DNA of 64,000 bases from positions 1-64,000 of the forward strand of contig CAUTMV010000006.1 of assembly GCA_963540505.1 (NCBI GenBank). The letters are read 5' to 3'. Below, piece after piece: positions 1-8,305 of this stretch. This DNA comes from Wolinella sp963540505. GTDB taxonomy: Bacteria > Campylobacterota > Campylobacteria > Campylobacterales > Helicobacteraceae. How positions within the stretch are numbered: the stretch's first letter is position 1; each line of letters begins with the position of its first letter. The notes below the pieces were generated by a model. It was not told where the DNA came from. It did not search any database and saw only the letters and a program-made list of their open reading frames with translations. A program made the position numbers and the translations under genes.

Positions 1-16
1 ACTAAATAAAAAAAAA

Positions 17-25
17 GGGGGGGGG
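17..25. repeat. Homopolymer tract of nine G after an A run
   Basis: A run of nine A (8-16) is followed by nine G (17-25) and then AGGG. Tracts of this length in Campylobacterota commonly slip during replication and cause phase variation. No reading frame across it can be assigned because the window starts 16 bases upstream. Read on the minus strand, 21-36 resembles the T-loop and 3' T-stem of a tRNA (GTTCAAATCCCTCC), but the rest of a tRNA is missing. Confidence 0.5.
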
Positions 26-43
26 AGGGATTTGAACAATAAG

Positions 44-205
44 ATGAAAAGCAACAGACGGGAACATATCGTTGACGATAGAGGTCTTGTTTTATTTTTT
101 GAGAAGTATTTCGTAGACAGCAGCTTCTGCCGTGCATTCTAATGAAAAGTCGTATCGGATAAACTATTTGATGGCTATTATGATGAACTGAGAGAAAACA
201 CTACG
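44..205 (+). other. Coding-like stretch upstream of the methyltransferase, interrupted by two stops
   Basis: The frame of the methyltransferase can be read upstream to an ATG at 44 (about 32 codons, ending in TAA at 140-142), immediately followed by a second stop TGA at 143-145, and then stays open into the methyltransferase. The translated text on both sides looks protein-like, for example VLFFEKYFVD before the stops and KLFDGYYDEL after them. It may be the decayed end of an upstream gene, a short leader gene, or chance in AT-rich DNA. I cannot assign a function. Confidence 0.25.
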
Positions 206-229
206 TTGTGGATGGAGTTTGGGAAAGGC

Positions 230-1489
230 ATGAGATATATAAATTTTGATGATATTGCAATAGATAGAGAGTGGGCGTTTGATACGGCTCGTTCTACAAT
301 GCAATGGACGCATGGTTATCATAGGTATCCTGCGAAATTTTTACCTAATGTAGTAAAAAAAATAATGGAAAGTTATGCTCCCCAAAATGGCGTAATTGCA
401 GACTTATTTGCAGGATGTGGTACAACATTAGTCGAGGCAAAAGCGCACGGTAGGAATTCGATAGGAATTGATATTAATCCTGTAGCAACTCTTATTACTC
501 GTGTAAAAACTACACCTATTAAACCAGATATTTTGCAAACGGTCTATAACCAAATTATCATTCAATTGAGTAATTTCAATGCTGAAGTTGATATAAATAT
601 TAAAACACACGAGCGTATCGATTACTGGTTTCGTCTTGAAGAAAAACAAAAAATAGGATATTTGTATCAAATAGTTAACGATATAAAAACTAGAGTTGTT
701 AAGGAGTTTTTTTTAGTTGCAGTGTCACATATTTTAAAGAACTGTTCGTGGTGGTTACAGTCGAGCACCAAGCCTCAAAAAGATCCAAATAAAAATATAT
801 CAGATCCTTTTGATTCTTTTAAACGCCATTGTATAAGTATGATGAGTGCAAATGCCAAATTCTACATAGAATTAAAAAATAAAAAATTCCTTAAAATTGA
901 AAGTAAAATTTATCAAGCTGATGCCAGAGAAACTCGGATTGACGATACAAGTATAGATGTCATAATAACATCTCCGCCATATGTAACTTCTTATGAGTAT
1001 GCAGATATACATCAATTGACGGGCTATTGGATGGAATATTTTTCTGACATAATGAAATTTAGAAAATTGTTTATAGGAACTTCTTACTCGGGCAATACAT
1101 CTTATAAAATTCCGAATAATAAATTGGGACAAGTTGTTGTGTCAAAGTTGTTGGAACAAGATACCCGCTTAGCACTTGAGGTTGCCAATTATTTTAATGA
1201 CATGCAATCGGTTTCAAAGGAGATGTTTAGAATATTAAAACCAAATGGGCATGCTTGTATCGTGATAGGTAATACGACCCTTAAAGGTGTGCATATAAAG
1301 TCAGCAGAGTTTTTTTTCGATTGTCTTAGAAAGACCGGCTTTAAAGAGGTGAATATAATTAAACGAAACATTCCCAATAAACTGATGCCAACATTACGTG
1401 ATCGTATTACGGGAAGATTTACAACACTAAATAACAGAGACTGCAAACAAGTATATCCCGATGAATATATAATCATAGTAAGAAGGTGA
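230..1489 (+). CDS. SAM-dependent DNA methyltransferase (amino-methyltransferase fold, TRM11-like family)
   Basis: Predicted DNA amino-methyltransferase. From the ATG at 230 the protein has 419 residues. An N-terminal HRYPAKF element (about residues 31-37) is followed by the SAM-binding motif I DLFAGCGTT (about 58-66), then an acidic GIDINP strand end, and the catalytic motif IV TSPPY at 247-251. TSPPY is typical of enzymes that methylate the exocyclic amine of cytosine (N4) or adenine (N6), so the base is uncertain. Start choice is weak: TTG 206, ATG 212 and ATG 230 are all in frame, with no clean Shine-Dalgarno. It is the first gene of a three-gene cassette, with only 3 bases before the next gene. 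Codon use is much more AT-rich than the rest of the window, pointing to horizontal transfer. No restriction endonuclease is visible beside it. Confidence 0.85.
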   Translation: MRYINFDDIAIDREWAFDTARSTMQWTHGYHRYPAKFLPNVVKKIMESYAPQNGVIADLFAGCGTTLVEAKAHGRNSIGIDINPVATLITRVKTTPIKPDILQTVYNQIIIQLSNFNAEVDINIKTHERIDYWFRLEEKQKIGYLYQIVNDIKTRVVKEFFLVAVSHILKNCSWWLQSSTKPQKDPNKNISDPFDSFKRHCISMMSANAKFYIELKNKKFLKIESKIYQADARETRIDDTSIDVIITSPPYVTSYEYADIHQLTGYWMEYFSDIMKFRKLFIGTSYSGNTSYKIPNNKLGQVVVSKLLEQDTRLALEVANYFNDMQSVSKEMFRILKPNGHACIVIGNTTLKGVHIKSAEFFFDCLRKTGFKEVNIIKRNIPNKLMPTLRDRITGRFTTLNNRDCKQVYPDEYIIIVRR

Positions 1490-1492
1490 CAT

Positions 1493-3760
1493 ATGACTGC
1501 AAAAATTTTGAAGGTCAGACCGTATGCTCGCTTACTAACAATGCTTGGTGAGCAATTAATTAAAAATGAACAAATAGCATTAGCAGAACTTATAAAAAAT
1601 TCCTATGATGCAGATGCCGATTGGGTAAAAATAAATTTTATCGATTTTGGCGAAGATGATAAAGCAGACAAGCTTGTTGTGTTGCCACAATCAAAAATCG
1701 TTATTGAAGATAATGGATGCGGAATGACTATGAACGTTATAGAAAAAAGTTGGATGAATCCTGCAACGCCGCATAAAAAAGTGAAATCAAATGAAGACAC
1801 CAAACAAACCCCAAGTGGAAGAATAATTCAAGGTGAAAAAGGAATAGGCAGATTTGCTATCTTAAAGCTTGGTCGTAAAATTACCATTACAACAAGACCT
1901 AGCGACGAAAATATAGAATACGTAATTGACTATGACTTATCACAATATGATGATGATTTTCTAACACAAAATGGCGAAGAAAAAGATTTGTTTATAGATG
2001 ATATTAATATTACTGTGACAAAAAGGCTTCCACTGGAGATCGTCAATAGAGAGGTTATTGTTAATAATATTTTTTTTAAGGAAAAAAATGACAAAGGGAC
2101 AAAAATAGAGATTACTAATTTGAAGGGAAGTTGGGATAAAGATAAATTGGAAAAAGTAAGCACTGAATCCCAAAAATTAGAATCTATTTTTGATAAGATA
2201 TTTAACCGAGAAAGAAATAATCAATTTGAAATTGGTTTCGAACTAAATAGCAATAGAATCGATTTATCTGGTCAAACTATTCAAAAACTTTCCAGTTTGC
2301 TGGATAATTACGCTGTATTAAGAATAACTGATGGAAAGTATGATGAAAATAAACAAGAATTTTCATATAAACTTAATGATATACAATATTTTCTTCCTAT
2401 ACAGGATTCACAGATTTCTGGATTATCTGTCTTTAAAACATACTTTATGAAAGAACAAGACTTATTCGGAAGCCCGATTGTTAGAAAGTCAGAATGCGGT
2501 AATTTTAAATTTAATTTTTTTATTTTTGATTTCGCTGCTGATAAGGAAAGTAATTACTATTTAGATTCAAAGGAAAAAGAGATAATAAGAGATCATAGAA
2601 TATATCTATATAGAGATAAAATCAGAGTGGCCCCTTATGGTGATTCTGATAACGATTGGCTTGAAACAGATAAAAAAAGAGCTACTGGTAAAGCGGGTGG
2701 CTATTTGAGTAACGACCAAATTGTAGGATTTGTTGACATAACAAAAAAAGATAATCCAAAATTAAAAGATAAAACAAATCGAGAAGGTCTTATTGAGGAA
2801 GGCAATGCTACTCGTGATTTTATTATGCTCTTGCACTCTTTCTTGCTATATATAAGACAACATCCTTATAAGCAATATCAAGAAAGATGTAAACAGCAAA
2901 ATGAACAAAAAATTAATAGATTAAAAAATATTGAAAATAAATTTCTAGAATTAAAAGCGGTTATTGGCGAAAATAAAAATGCATTACATATTTACAATGA
3001 TATCGTCAAATCATACAATATAGAGCGAGCATTTTATAAAAAAAGTCTTGAAACGACTGAAGATTTGGCTGGCGTTGGTCTTTCTGTTGAAACATCTTCA
3101 CATGATATGATGATGATGCTTTCAAAAGGACTTGATAGTATTGACAAGCTGGTAAAAGATATAAATGGTGATATTCTAACTGGAAAAAAACAAATAGAAA
3201 AAGAGTTACTAACGGTCAGAGGTATGTTTTCATTTGTTCAGGATCAAATGAAAGATATTCAGTTGCTATTTAAATCTTCAAAACAAAGAAGACGAGATAT
3301 TAAATTTTCTGATTTACTGGAAAAAGTTGAGAAAATTTATACAAAAACTCTTGCCCGCAGGGAGATTAATTATAACGTTATAAAAAAAGGCAAGCCAATT
3401 ATAACTAAGTGTACTGATGCTGTAATACTACAACTTTTAATAAATTTATTTGATAATTCAATTTATTGGTTGGCATCTCCTGGTATCTTCGATAAAAAAA
3501 TTATTGTAACCTTAGATGGGAATAATAACCGAGTCATCTTTTCTGATAATGGTCCAGGTATAAGTATTGATGATAAACCGTATATATTTGAAGCATTTTA
3601 TTCTGGGAAAGAAGATGGAAGAGGCTTAGGCTTGTATATAGCTCGGCAGCTTTTGAAACGAATGGGGTATTCTATTTCTTTGGCAGAATTAGAATCAGAT
3701 CAAATACTATCTGGAGCTAATTTTGTAATAGATTTTACAAAAGAGGGAGAAAATGACTGA
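1493..3760 (+). CDS. Large ATPase/kinase with an N-terminal Hsp90-MutL-like GHKL domain and a C-terminal histidine-kinase-like domain
   Basis: 755 residues with two GHKL-type nucleotide sites. The N-terminal one has the N-box ELIKNSYDAD (32-41), DNGCGM (73-78) and GEKGIGRF (114-121), as in Hsp90, MutL and MORC-like ATPases. The C-terminal half looks like a sensor kinase: a possible phosphoacceptor His537 in ETSSHDMM, N-box with Asn655, DNGPG (685-689), the F-box-like FEAFYSGK, and GRGLGL (709-714). Between them is a long middle region ending in a charged, probably helical stretch. No membrane segment or signal peptide is apparent, so it is likely cytosolic. It starts 3 bases after the methyltransferase and overlaps the receiver gene by 8 bases, which implies coupled translation. 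I infer phosphotransfer to that receiver; the activating signal is unknown. Very AT-rich. Confidence 0.8.
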   Translation: MTAKILKVRPYARLLTMLGEQLIKNEQIALAELIKNSYDADADWVKINFIDFGEDDKADKLVVLPQSKIVIEDNGCGMTMNVIEKSWMNPATPHKKVKSNEDTKQTPSGRIIQGEKGIGRFAILKLGRKITITTRPSDENIEYVIDYDLSQYDDDFLTQNGEEKDLFIDDINITVTKRLPLEIVNREVIVNNIFFKEKNDKGTKIEITNLKGSWDKDKLEKVSTESQKLESIFDKIFNRERNNQFEIGFELNSNRIDLSGQTIQKLSSLLDNYAVLRITDGKYDENKQEFSYKLNDIQYFLPIQDSQISGLSVFKTYFMKEQDLFGSPIVRKSECGNFKFNFFIFDFAADKESNYYLDSKEKEIIRDHRIYLYRDKIRVAPYGDSDNDWLETDKKRATGKAGGYLSNDQIVGFVDITKKDNPKLKDKTNREGLIEEGNATRDFIMLLHSFLLYIRQHPYKQYQERCKQQNEQKINRLKNIENKFLELKAVIGENKNALHIYNDIVKSYNIERAFYKKSLETTEDLAGVGLSVETSSHDMMMMLSKGLDSIDKLVKDINGDILTGKKQIEKELLTVRGMFSFVQDQMKDIQLLFKSSKQRRRDIKFSDLLEKVEKIYTKTLARREINYNVIKKGKPIITKCTDAVILQLLINLFDNSIYWLASPGIFDKKIIVTLDGNNNRVIFSDNGPGISIDDKPYIFEAFYSGKEDGRGLGLYIARQLLKRMGYSISLAELESDQILSGANFVIDFTKEGEND

Positions 3761-4904
3761 TATATTAGAATTGTTTCCAGGTATTGCTGTAATCATTGAT
3801 GATGAAATAAATCGAGATATAACATCGCTGAATGGTATTCAAAAAATACTAAAGTCTCTAAGAGAAAAAAGTATTCCTTTTATTTCATATTCCGAACTTC
3901 CAAATGACGAAATGATTAAGAATTTTCATTCTGCTAGTTTTATCTTACTTGACTGGAATTTAAGCGGAATCCAGCCAATTCCTGAAGCTATAATTAATGA
4001 TAACGTACAATTTATTAAAACTTTAAAAGCAATTTGTTTTCTTCCTATATTTATATTTAGTGATGAAGATCCCCATGCTATTGAAGTAAAATTACAAGAG
4101 GAGAGTCTATATGACAATGAGGACAATAATCATATCTTTATAAAAAGAAAAATCGAACTTGATTCTTGTGAAAAATTATTTTCCGAGATTGAAACTTGGT
4201 TAAAAAATACTCCTTCTGTCTATACTGTTAAGGAGTGGGAAAAAGCTATCAAAGATGCAAAGAAGGAGATGTTGTGGGATCTGTACTTAATATGTCCAGA
4301 ATGGCCGAGAATACTCTCGGAGACAGTAAAGGCGGATGGAGTTGATATAAATTCTGGATTAACGGCAATATTGCAAAATAATCTCGCCGCAAGAGTTGTT
4401 CCACCTTCATTTGATGAAGAGATAATCAGCAAAGAGAAGGGAAAAGTAAACAAGGAAGACATCAGAAAACTAATAGAATGCGAACGTTTTATAAGAAACA
4501 ATTTACTGCCTGATTATCCCTTCGCGGGTGATGTATATGTGCTTGATGACGCCTATTATATTAATATTCGTCCCGACTGTGACATAGTTAGAGAGCCAGG
4601 AGATTTGTATTTATTAAAAGGAAATGTTGTTGATGAAAGTAGAATCAACCCAGATGCCAAAAAGGCTATTATATTCGACAGTGGGGAATTTATAGAGAAG
4701 ATCAATTTGTGCTATATTGCTTTTATTGATGAAAAGGTTATTGAGTTGAAATTGAGAGATTTGCGGGTCAAACAATGGAACGAGATCAAAACTAAAAGAA
4801 TTGGCAGGCTCCTACCTCCACACATTACAAAGATTCAGCAAAAATATTCCTTTTATTTACAGCGACAAGGATTACCGGCGGTTCCAGAAGTTGCAATCAG
4901 ATGA
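3753..4904 (+). CDS. Receiver-domain protein with an unrecognised C-terminal domain
   Basis: 383 residues. The first about 140 residues carry the hallmarks of a response-regulator receiver: the acidic pair Asp16-Asp17 in VIIDDE, a phosphoacceptor candidate Asp67 in FILLDWNLSG, Ser103 in IFSDED, and a lysine at 131 or 133 in FIKRK. The remaining about 240 residues match no output domain I recognise: no helix-turn-helix, GGDEF or nuclease signature is evident. A motif-like stretch YINIRPDCDIV lies near 268-278. It overlaps the kinase-like gene by 8 bases and closes the cassette. The natural reading is that phosphorylation by the upstream protein controls the C-terminal domain, whose activity is unknown. 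Confidence 0.75.
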   Translation: MTDILELFPGIAVIIDDEINRDITSLNGIQKILKSLREKSIPFISYSELPNDEMIKNFHSASFILLDWNLSGIQPIPEAIINDNVQFIKTLKAICFLPIFIFSDEDPHAIEVKLQEESLYDNEDNNHIFIKRKIELDSCEKLFSEIETWLKNTPSVYTVKEWEKAIKDAKKEMLWDLYLICPEWPRILSETVKADGVDINSGLTAILQNNLAARVVPPSFDEEIISKEKGKVNKEDIRKLIECERFIRNNLLPDYPFAGDVYVLDDAYYINIRPDCDIVREPGDLYLLKGNVVDESRINPDAKKAIIFDSGEFIEKINLCYIAFIDEKVIELKLRDLRVKQWNEIKTKRIGRLLPPHITKIQQKYSFYLQRQGLPAVPEVAIR

Positions 4905-5071
4905 TACTTCGTTTCGATGTAATCCTTGATTGTAGGGTAGACAACAGTCGTATCTGCTATTAGGGCTATTCCATAGTAATTATTTGCCGTAGGATCGATA
5001 GACTCTCGTACTGCAGATGGGCGATTGTTGCCCGGTAGGGTCAAAGGTGGATACTTAAAAATATTTACGAG

Positions 5072-5491
5072 TTGTGCGCAGATATTTTAAATCTTACACA
5101 AAACCACCCGTTCATAGTGTGTGATAGTACGGGGGTATTTTATTGCGTAGTTTTGTTTGAGGGATTCCATGCTAGTCATACGGTGAATTTAATGGCACAC
5201 GTGGGACAAATTTGGCAAATTCGCGTACTACTTGCCCAGAAAAATCTTCTCTATAAAGCTACCGAAATATAAGGAAAATCCTTTAGATACTTAGATGATT
5301 TTGCTTTTGAATGTGGGAACATGTTTCACGGTTGTAAAATTTATAAAAGACAATGATATGAAGTTAATATTACTTTATCTTCTTCCGAGAACTATTATGA
5401 AGATAGCTGTGGACTTGTAGACGATTTCCCGTGGTGGATTGTGAAACCTAAAGCTACAAATTTAGTTTTCTATTTCGTATTCAAAAGATAA
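5072..5491 (+). pseudogene. Decayed reading frame of unknown origin downstream of the cassette
   Basis: One frame reads through 420 bases with only two interruptions, TAA at 5270-5272 and TGA at 5354-5356, before a final TAA at 5489-5491. It is also open upstream to 5039. The translation is protein-like, including PFIVCDSTG, FRYLDDFAF and DFPWWIVKPK. The first usable start is TTG at 5072. I recognise no family. The TGA has no evident SECIS-like hairpin, so selenocysteine is not proposed. Both this and the surrounding AT-rich sequence look like genomic-island remains. The whole interval 4905-5719 holds no intact gene that I can support. Confidence 0.35.
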
Positions 5492-5664
5492 AAAAGTGAA
5501 AGAGTATTTTATAAAGTGCACTAGAGGTTTACTAAAAATAATCTCAAGATTTCTTTTTTAAAAGGTAAAGTATTTTTTAAACTTTTGAGGAATTTTTGCC
5601 CCCGATTCTGTAAAAAGTTAAGAAATATTTTACCTTATTTTATGCACAATACGAACATCTTTTT

Positions 5665-5679
5665 ATTAGAAAATCTAAT
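5665..5679. promoter_or_regulatory. Short perfect inverted repeat upstream of the formate dehydrogenase operon
   Basis: ATTAGA-AAA-TCTAAT is a perfect 6-base dyad ending 40 bases before the ATG of the first operon gene, in AT-rich DNA that probably contains the promoter. It could be an operator, but it does not match the FNR-type box seen upstream of napA, and a dyad this AT-rich can occur by chance. Confidence 0.3.
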
Positions 5680-5719
5680 TCAAGCTTTTGTGCTGAAGCG
5701 CGAGAAAGAGGCTCGGAAG

Positions 5720-7387
5720 ATGTCGGATTTCCTCTATGTCGATTGCGAAAAGTTATGGGATTTGGGCGCGCCAAACTGGCTATCTTTTAGCGATTCTCCT
5801 GAGGTGCTTATCTCAAATACCCAAGGCACAGCGGAACTCTACGCACCTGAGATTAATTGGTATCTCAAAGTCTCCAAAGCTAAAAAAGAGGAGAGGCTCG
5901 CTACGCTTCATCGGCTCTATGAGGCGCGCGCAATCAAATTCGATCATGACACTCGCCAAAATCACGAAGAACGCGTCGCTTCCACGCTTTTAGTGATGGG
6001 CAGCGATTCCCCTGCGGCGGGCGAGTTTGGTGCTTTAGCAAGCAAAGAAGGGTTTAGTGTGGAGCTAATTCCCTATGAGGAAATTGCGAGAATCGAGGGG
6101 AAATTAGGTGCATTTAGCGCGTTTATGCACGATGGAAGTGAGCGGATTTTTGCTCAAGGTGTGTTGTTTTGCGAAGATGAATTTTTAGCTAAATATATGG
6201 GAATCGAGCGCGTTTCAGACTATGAGGATGCGCGAGAGCTTCTTGTAACGCTTAAGAATCGCCTCGGAATCTACCGCTACAAGACGATAATCAGCTACGA
6301 TCCTGATGTCTGTCAATATCACCACCGCAGAGAGGAGACCTGCGCGAAATGCGCCTCACTCTGCCCGACTTTTGGCGTGGTTTGCGAGGATTCCCGCAGG
6401 GAGCTTCACTTCTCGCAGCTTGATTGTATCGGCTGTGGTGACTGTGTCGCTGCGTGTCCCAGTGGGGCGATTGATTATGCACCCTATTCCAAAGAGGCAT
6501 TTTACGAGGTTGCGCGACTTTATAGCGATACGACGCTACTTGTTATTCCTGAGCCATTTTTGAAAGATCTTGAGGAGATTTCGCTCCCTGCGGGAATCGC
6601 GCCCTTGATTATTGATAGGGAGAAATTTCTTTCCGAGCTTCATTTTCTGACGCTTCTCCAAGAGAGTGGAAGTTCGATGATTTTCTATTCGCCAGCCCTT
6701 TCGCACCCGAGTGAGGAGGCGATTGTGATGTTGAATGAAATCTATGAGCGCGCCTATCAAAAGCGAGGAATCTACACCGCTCGCACGATTCCCGAGCTCC
6801 TTGAGGCTTTTTTGGAGGTCGGAGCGATTGAGGGCAGTCGCTATCGCTACAACGCCACTCCAAGCGAGATGAGGCGCAAAAGCTTTGGCGAGCGGTTGCG
6901 CTATGTGGTGAAAGATCGAGAATTAGGGCGGATTCCTAGCGGCGAGCTTATCCGTTATGGCGAAATCAGTATCGATTCCTCAAAATGCACACTTTGTCTC
7001 TCCTGCGTGGGGGCGTGCAATGCCCGTGCCCTGAGTGCGAATGCGAACACTTTCACGCTTGATTTTAACGCCTCGCTTTGCACGACCTGTGGTTACTGCG
7101 TTTTGAGCTGTCCTGAGGACGCCATGACGCTAGAGCCAAAGGGTATTAATCTTGCACCAAGCTGGTTTGAGAGGAGGGTGCTTGCAAAAGATGAGATGTT
7201 TAAATGCGTTGAATGTGGGAAACCTTTTGCTACGAAAAAATCCGTGCAGAAGATTAAAGAGATGATAACACCGCTATTTGCAGGCAATGATTTTAAGCTA
7301 AAGAGCCTTGAATGCTGTCCGGATTGTAAGGTCAAGGTGATGATGGGCTTTAGCGAGGCAGCGGCTGCTGCAGGGGTGGGGCGATGA
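5720..7387 (+). CDS. Polyferredoxin-type 4Fe-4S protein of the formate dehydrogenase locus
   Basis: Cytoplasmic iron-sulfur protein of 555 residues from the ATG at 5720. An in-frame extension back to 5585 exists, but it is AT-rich and not conserved-looking, so I prefer 5720. Cysteine groups occur in order: CAKCASLCP, CIGCGDCVAACP, CTLCLSCVGAC and CTTCGYCVLSCP, plus a C-terminal zinc-finger-like pair CVECG and CCPDC. This suggests several 4Fe-4S clusters. It heads the fdh operon and overlaps the chaperone gene by ATGA. Related proteins sit in front of formate dehydrogenase in Campylobacterota; an electron-transfer or maturation role is inferred, not shown. Confidence 0.8.
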   Translation: MSDFLYVDCEKLWDLGAPNWLSFSDSPEVLISNTQGTAELYAPEINWYLKVSKAKKEERLATLHRLYEARAIKFDHDTRQNHEERVASTLLVMGSDSPAAGEFGALASKEGFSVELIPYEEIARIEGKLGAFSAFMHDGSERIFAQGVLFCEDEFLAKYMGIERVSDYEDARELLVTLKNRLGIYRYKTIISYDPDVCQYHHRREETCAKCASLCPTFGVVCEDSRRELHFSQLDCIGCGDCVAACPSGAIDYAPYSKEAFYEVARLYSDTTLLVIPEPFLKDLEEISLPAGIAPLIIDREKFLSELHFLTLLQESGSSMIFYSPALSHPSEEAIVMLNEIYERAYQKRGIYTARTIPELLEAFLEVGAIEGSRYRYNATPSEMRRKSFGERLRYVVKDRELGRIPSGELIRYGEISIDSSKCTLCLSCVGACNARALSANANTFTLDFNASLCTTCGYCVLSCPEDAMTLEPKGINLAPSWFERRVLAKDEMFKCVECGKPFATKKSVQKIKEMITPLFAGNDFKLKSLECCPDCKVKVMMGFSEAAAAAGVGR

Positions 7388-7998
7388 GTGAGCATGCGCC
7401 TAGGAGCGGGAATCGAGGGATTGAGAGTGCGCGCGCACTTTTTTATGACTTTTTTGCCGGGCTGTTTCTTTATGATTTACTCAAGGAGCGCGAGGAGCTT
7501 ATTGCAAATCAGCTGGGAATCTTAGCGCAAAATCCGCTTGAAGAGGGGCTTGAAGTGCCGCTTCTGGAGATTTTGCAGATTATGAAAAGTGAGGGAATCG
7601 GGGCATTTTTGAGCGAATATACAAATCTTTTTATCATGCCCTTTTCTCATCGTCGCCTTCATCTGCTGCTCTCTCACTATAAAGAGGGCTGCGTGGGCGG
7701 GCAGGCACTCCTTGATATTCGTCAGAGATTGCGGGATTTTCCCGTGCGTATGAATAGCGAACTCTGCAAAGAGAGCGAGGAGCATATCGGCTTTTTGATG
7801 ATGTTGATGCGCTTTTTGGTCGAACATCAGGGTGAAGTGCCAGAAGGTAGCGAAAAGAGGCTTTTTACGGAGTTTATAAAGCCTTATATTTTTACGCTTG
7901 CTAGTGAGCTTATGCACCATTCCGAAGCGAGAATCTACTCCAAAGTAGGGGTGATTTTGCGCAGTTTTATGGAGTTTGAGCAGGAGTTTTTGGAGTAA
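7384..7998 (+). CDS. TorD/DmsD-family chaperone for the molybdoenzyme
   Basis: 204 residues, largely helical, of the TorD type: it has the family's typical length and an aromatic-rich N-terminal region (ARALFYDFFAGLFLYDLL) and no signal peptide or cofactor motifs. Such proteins bind the Tat signal peptide of a molybdenum enzyme in the cytoplasm and hold it until the cofactor is inserted. Its start overlaps the stop of the polyferredoxin gene (ATGA), and fdhA lies two genes downstream, so FdhA is the likely client. Confidence 0.75.
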   Translation: MSEHAPRSGNRGIESARALFYDFFAGLFLYDLLKEREELIANQLGILAQNPLEEGLEVPLLEILQIMKSEGIGAFLSEYTNLFIMPFSHRRLHLLLSHYKEGCVGGQALLDIRQRLRDFPVRMNSELCKESEEHIGFLMMLMRFLVEHQGEVPEGSEKRLFTEFIKPYIFTLASELMHHSEARIYSKVGVILRSFMEFEQEFLE

Positions 7999-8074
7999 TT
8001 TTTCGCCCTAAGCTTCGTTAAGCGAGGTTTAAGGGGAGAAATCCCAAAGCAGACACCAAACATAAGGAGAAGCG

Positions 8075-8284
8075 ATGAAAGCAGGAGAACAGGAGAATCC
8101 TAGGCGAAAATTCATCGTGAATGCGGGTAAGACATCCGTGTTGCTTGCTTCCGGTGCGGTCGCACTGAGTGGTTGTAGCGACAAGGAGATGGCTCCGGAG
8201 CTCACGCGTGGGAAGTCGCCCAAAAAAGAAGTTTTGTATCAAAAGAGCGCGTATTGGGACGCGTATTACAACATTGCACACTAA
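8075..8284 (+). CDS. Small Tat-exported protein of the formate dehydrogenase region
   Basis: 69 residues. The N-terminus carries a twin-arginine motif (NPRRKFIV), then a short hydrophobic stretch ending in a lipobox-like LSGC, then a charged tail. It matches the small twin-arginine proteins encoded just before fdhA in many anaerobic bacteria (formate dehydrogenase region Tat target). Function is unknown; a small accessory subunit on the periplasmic side is a reasonable guess. A Shine-Dalgarno AAGGAG precedes the ATG. Confidence 0.8.
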   Translation: MKAGEQENPRRKFIVNAGKTSVLLASGAVALSGCSDKEMAPELTRGKSPKKEVLYQKSAYWDAYYNIAH

Positions 8285-8305
8285 AAATTACCAAAGGAGG
8301 GTTTC

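Noticed and set aside
4853..5044. Minus-strand frame of about 63-70 codons with protein-like text (NNYYGIALIADTTVVYPTIKDY)
   Set aside because: It overlaps the end of the receiver gene by 52 bases, has only a TTG start without a ribosome site, and I know no matching family. It could be another remnant, but support is too weak to annotate.
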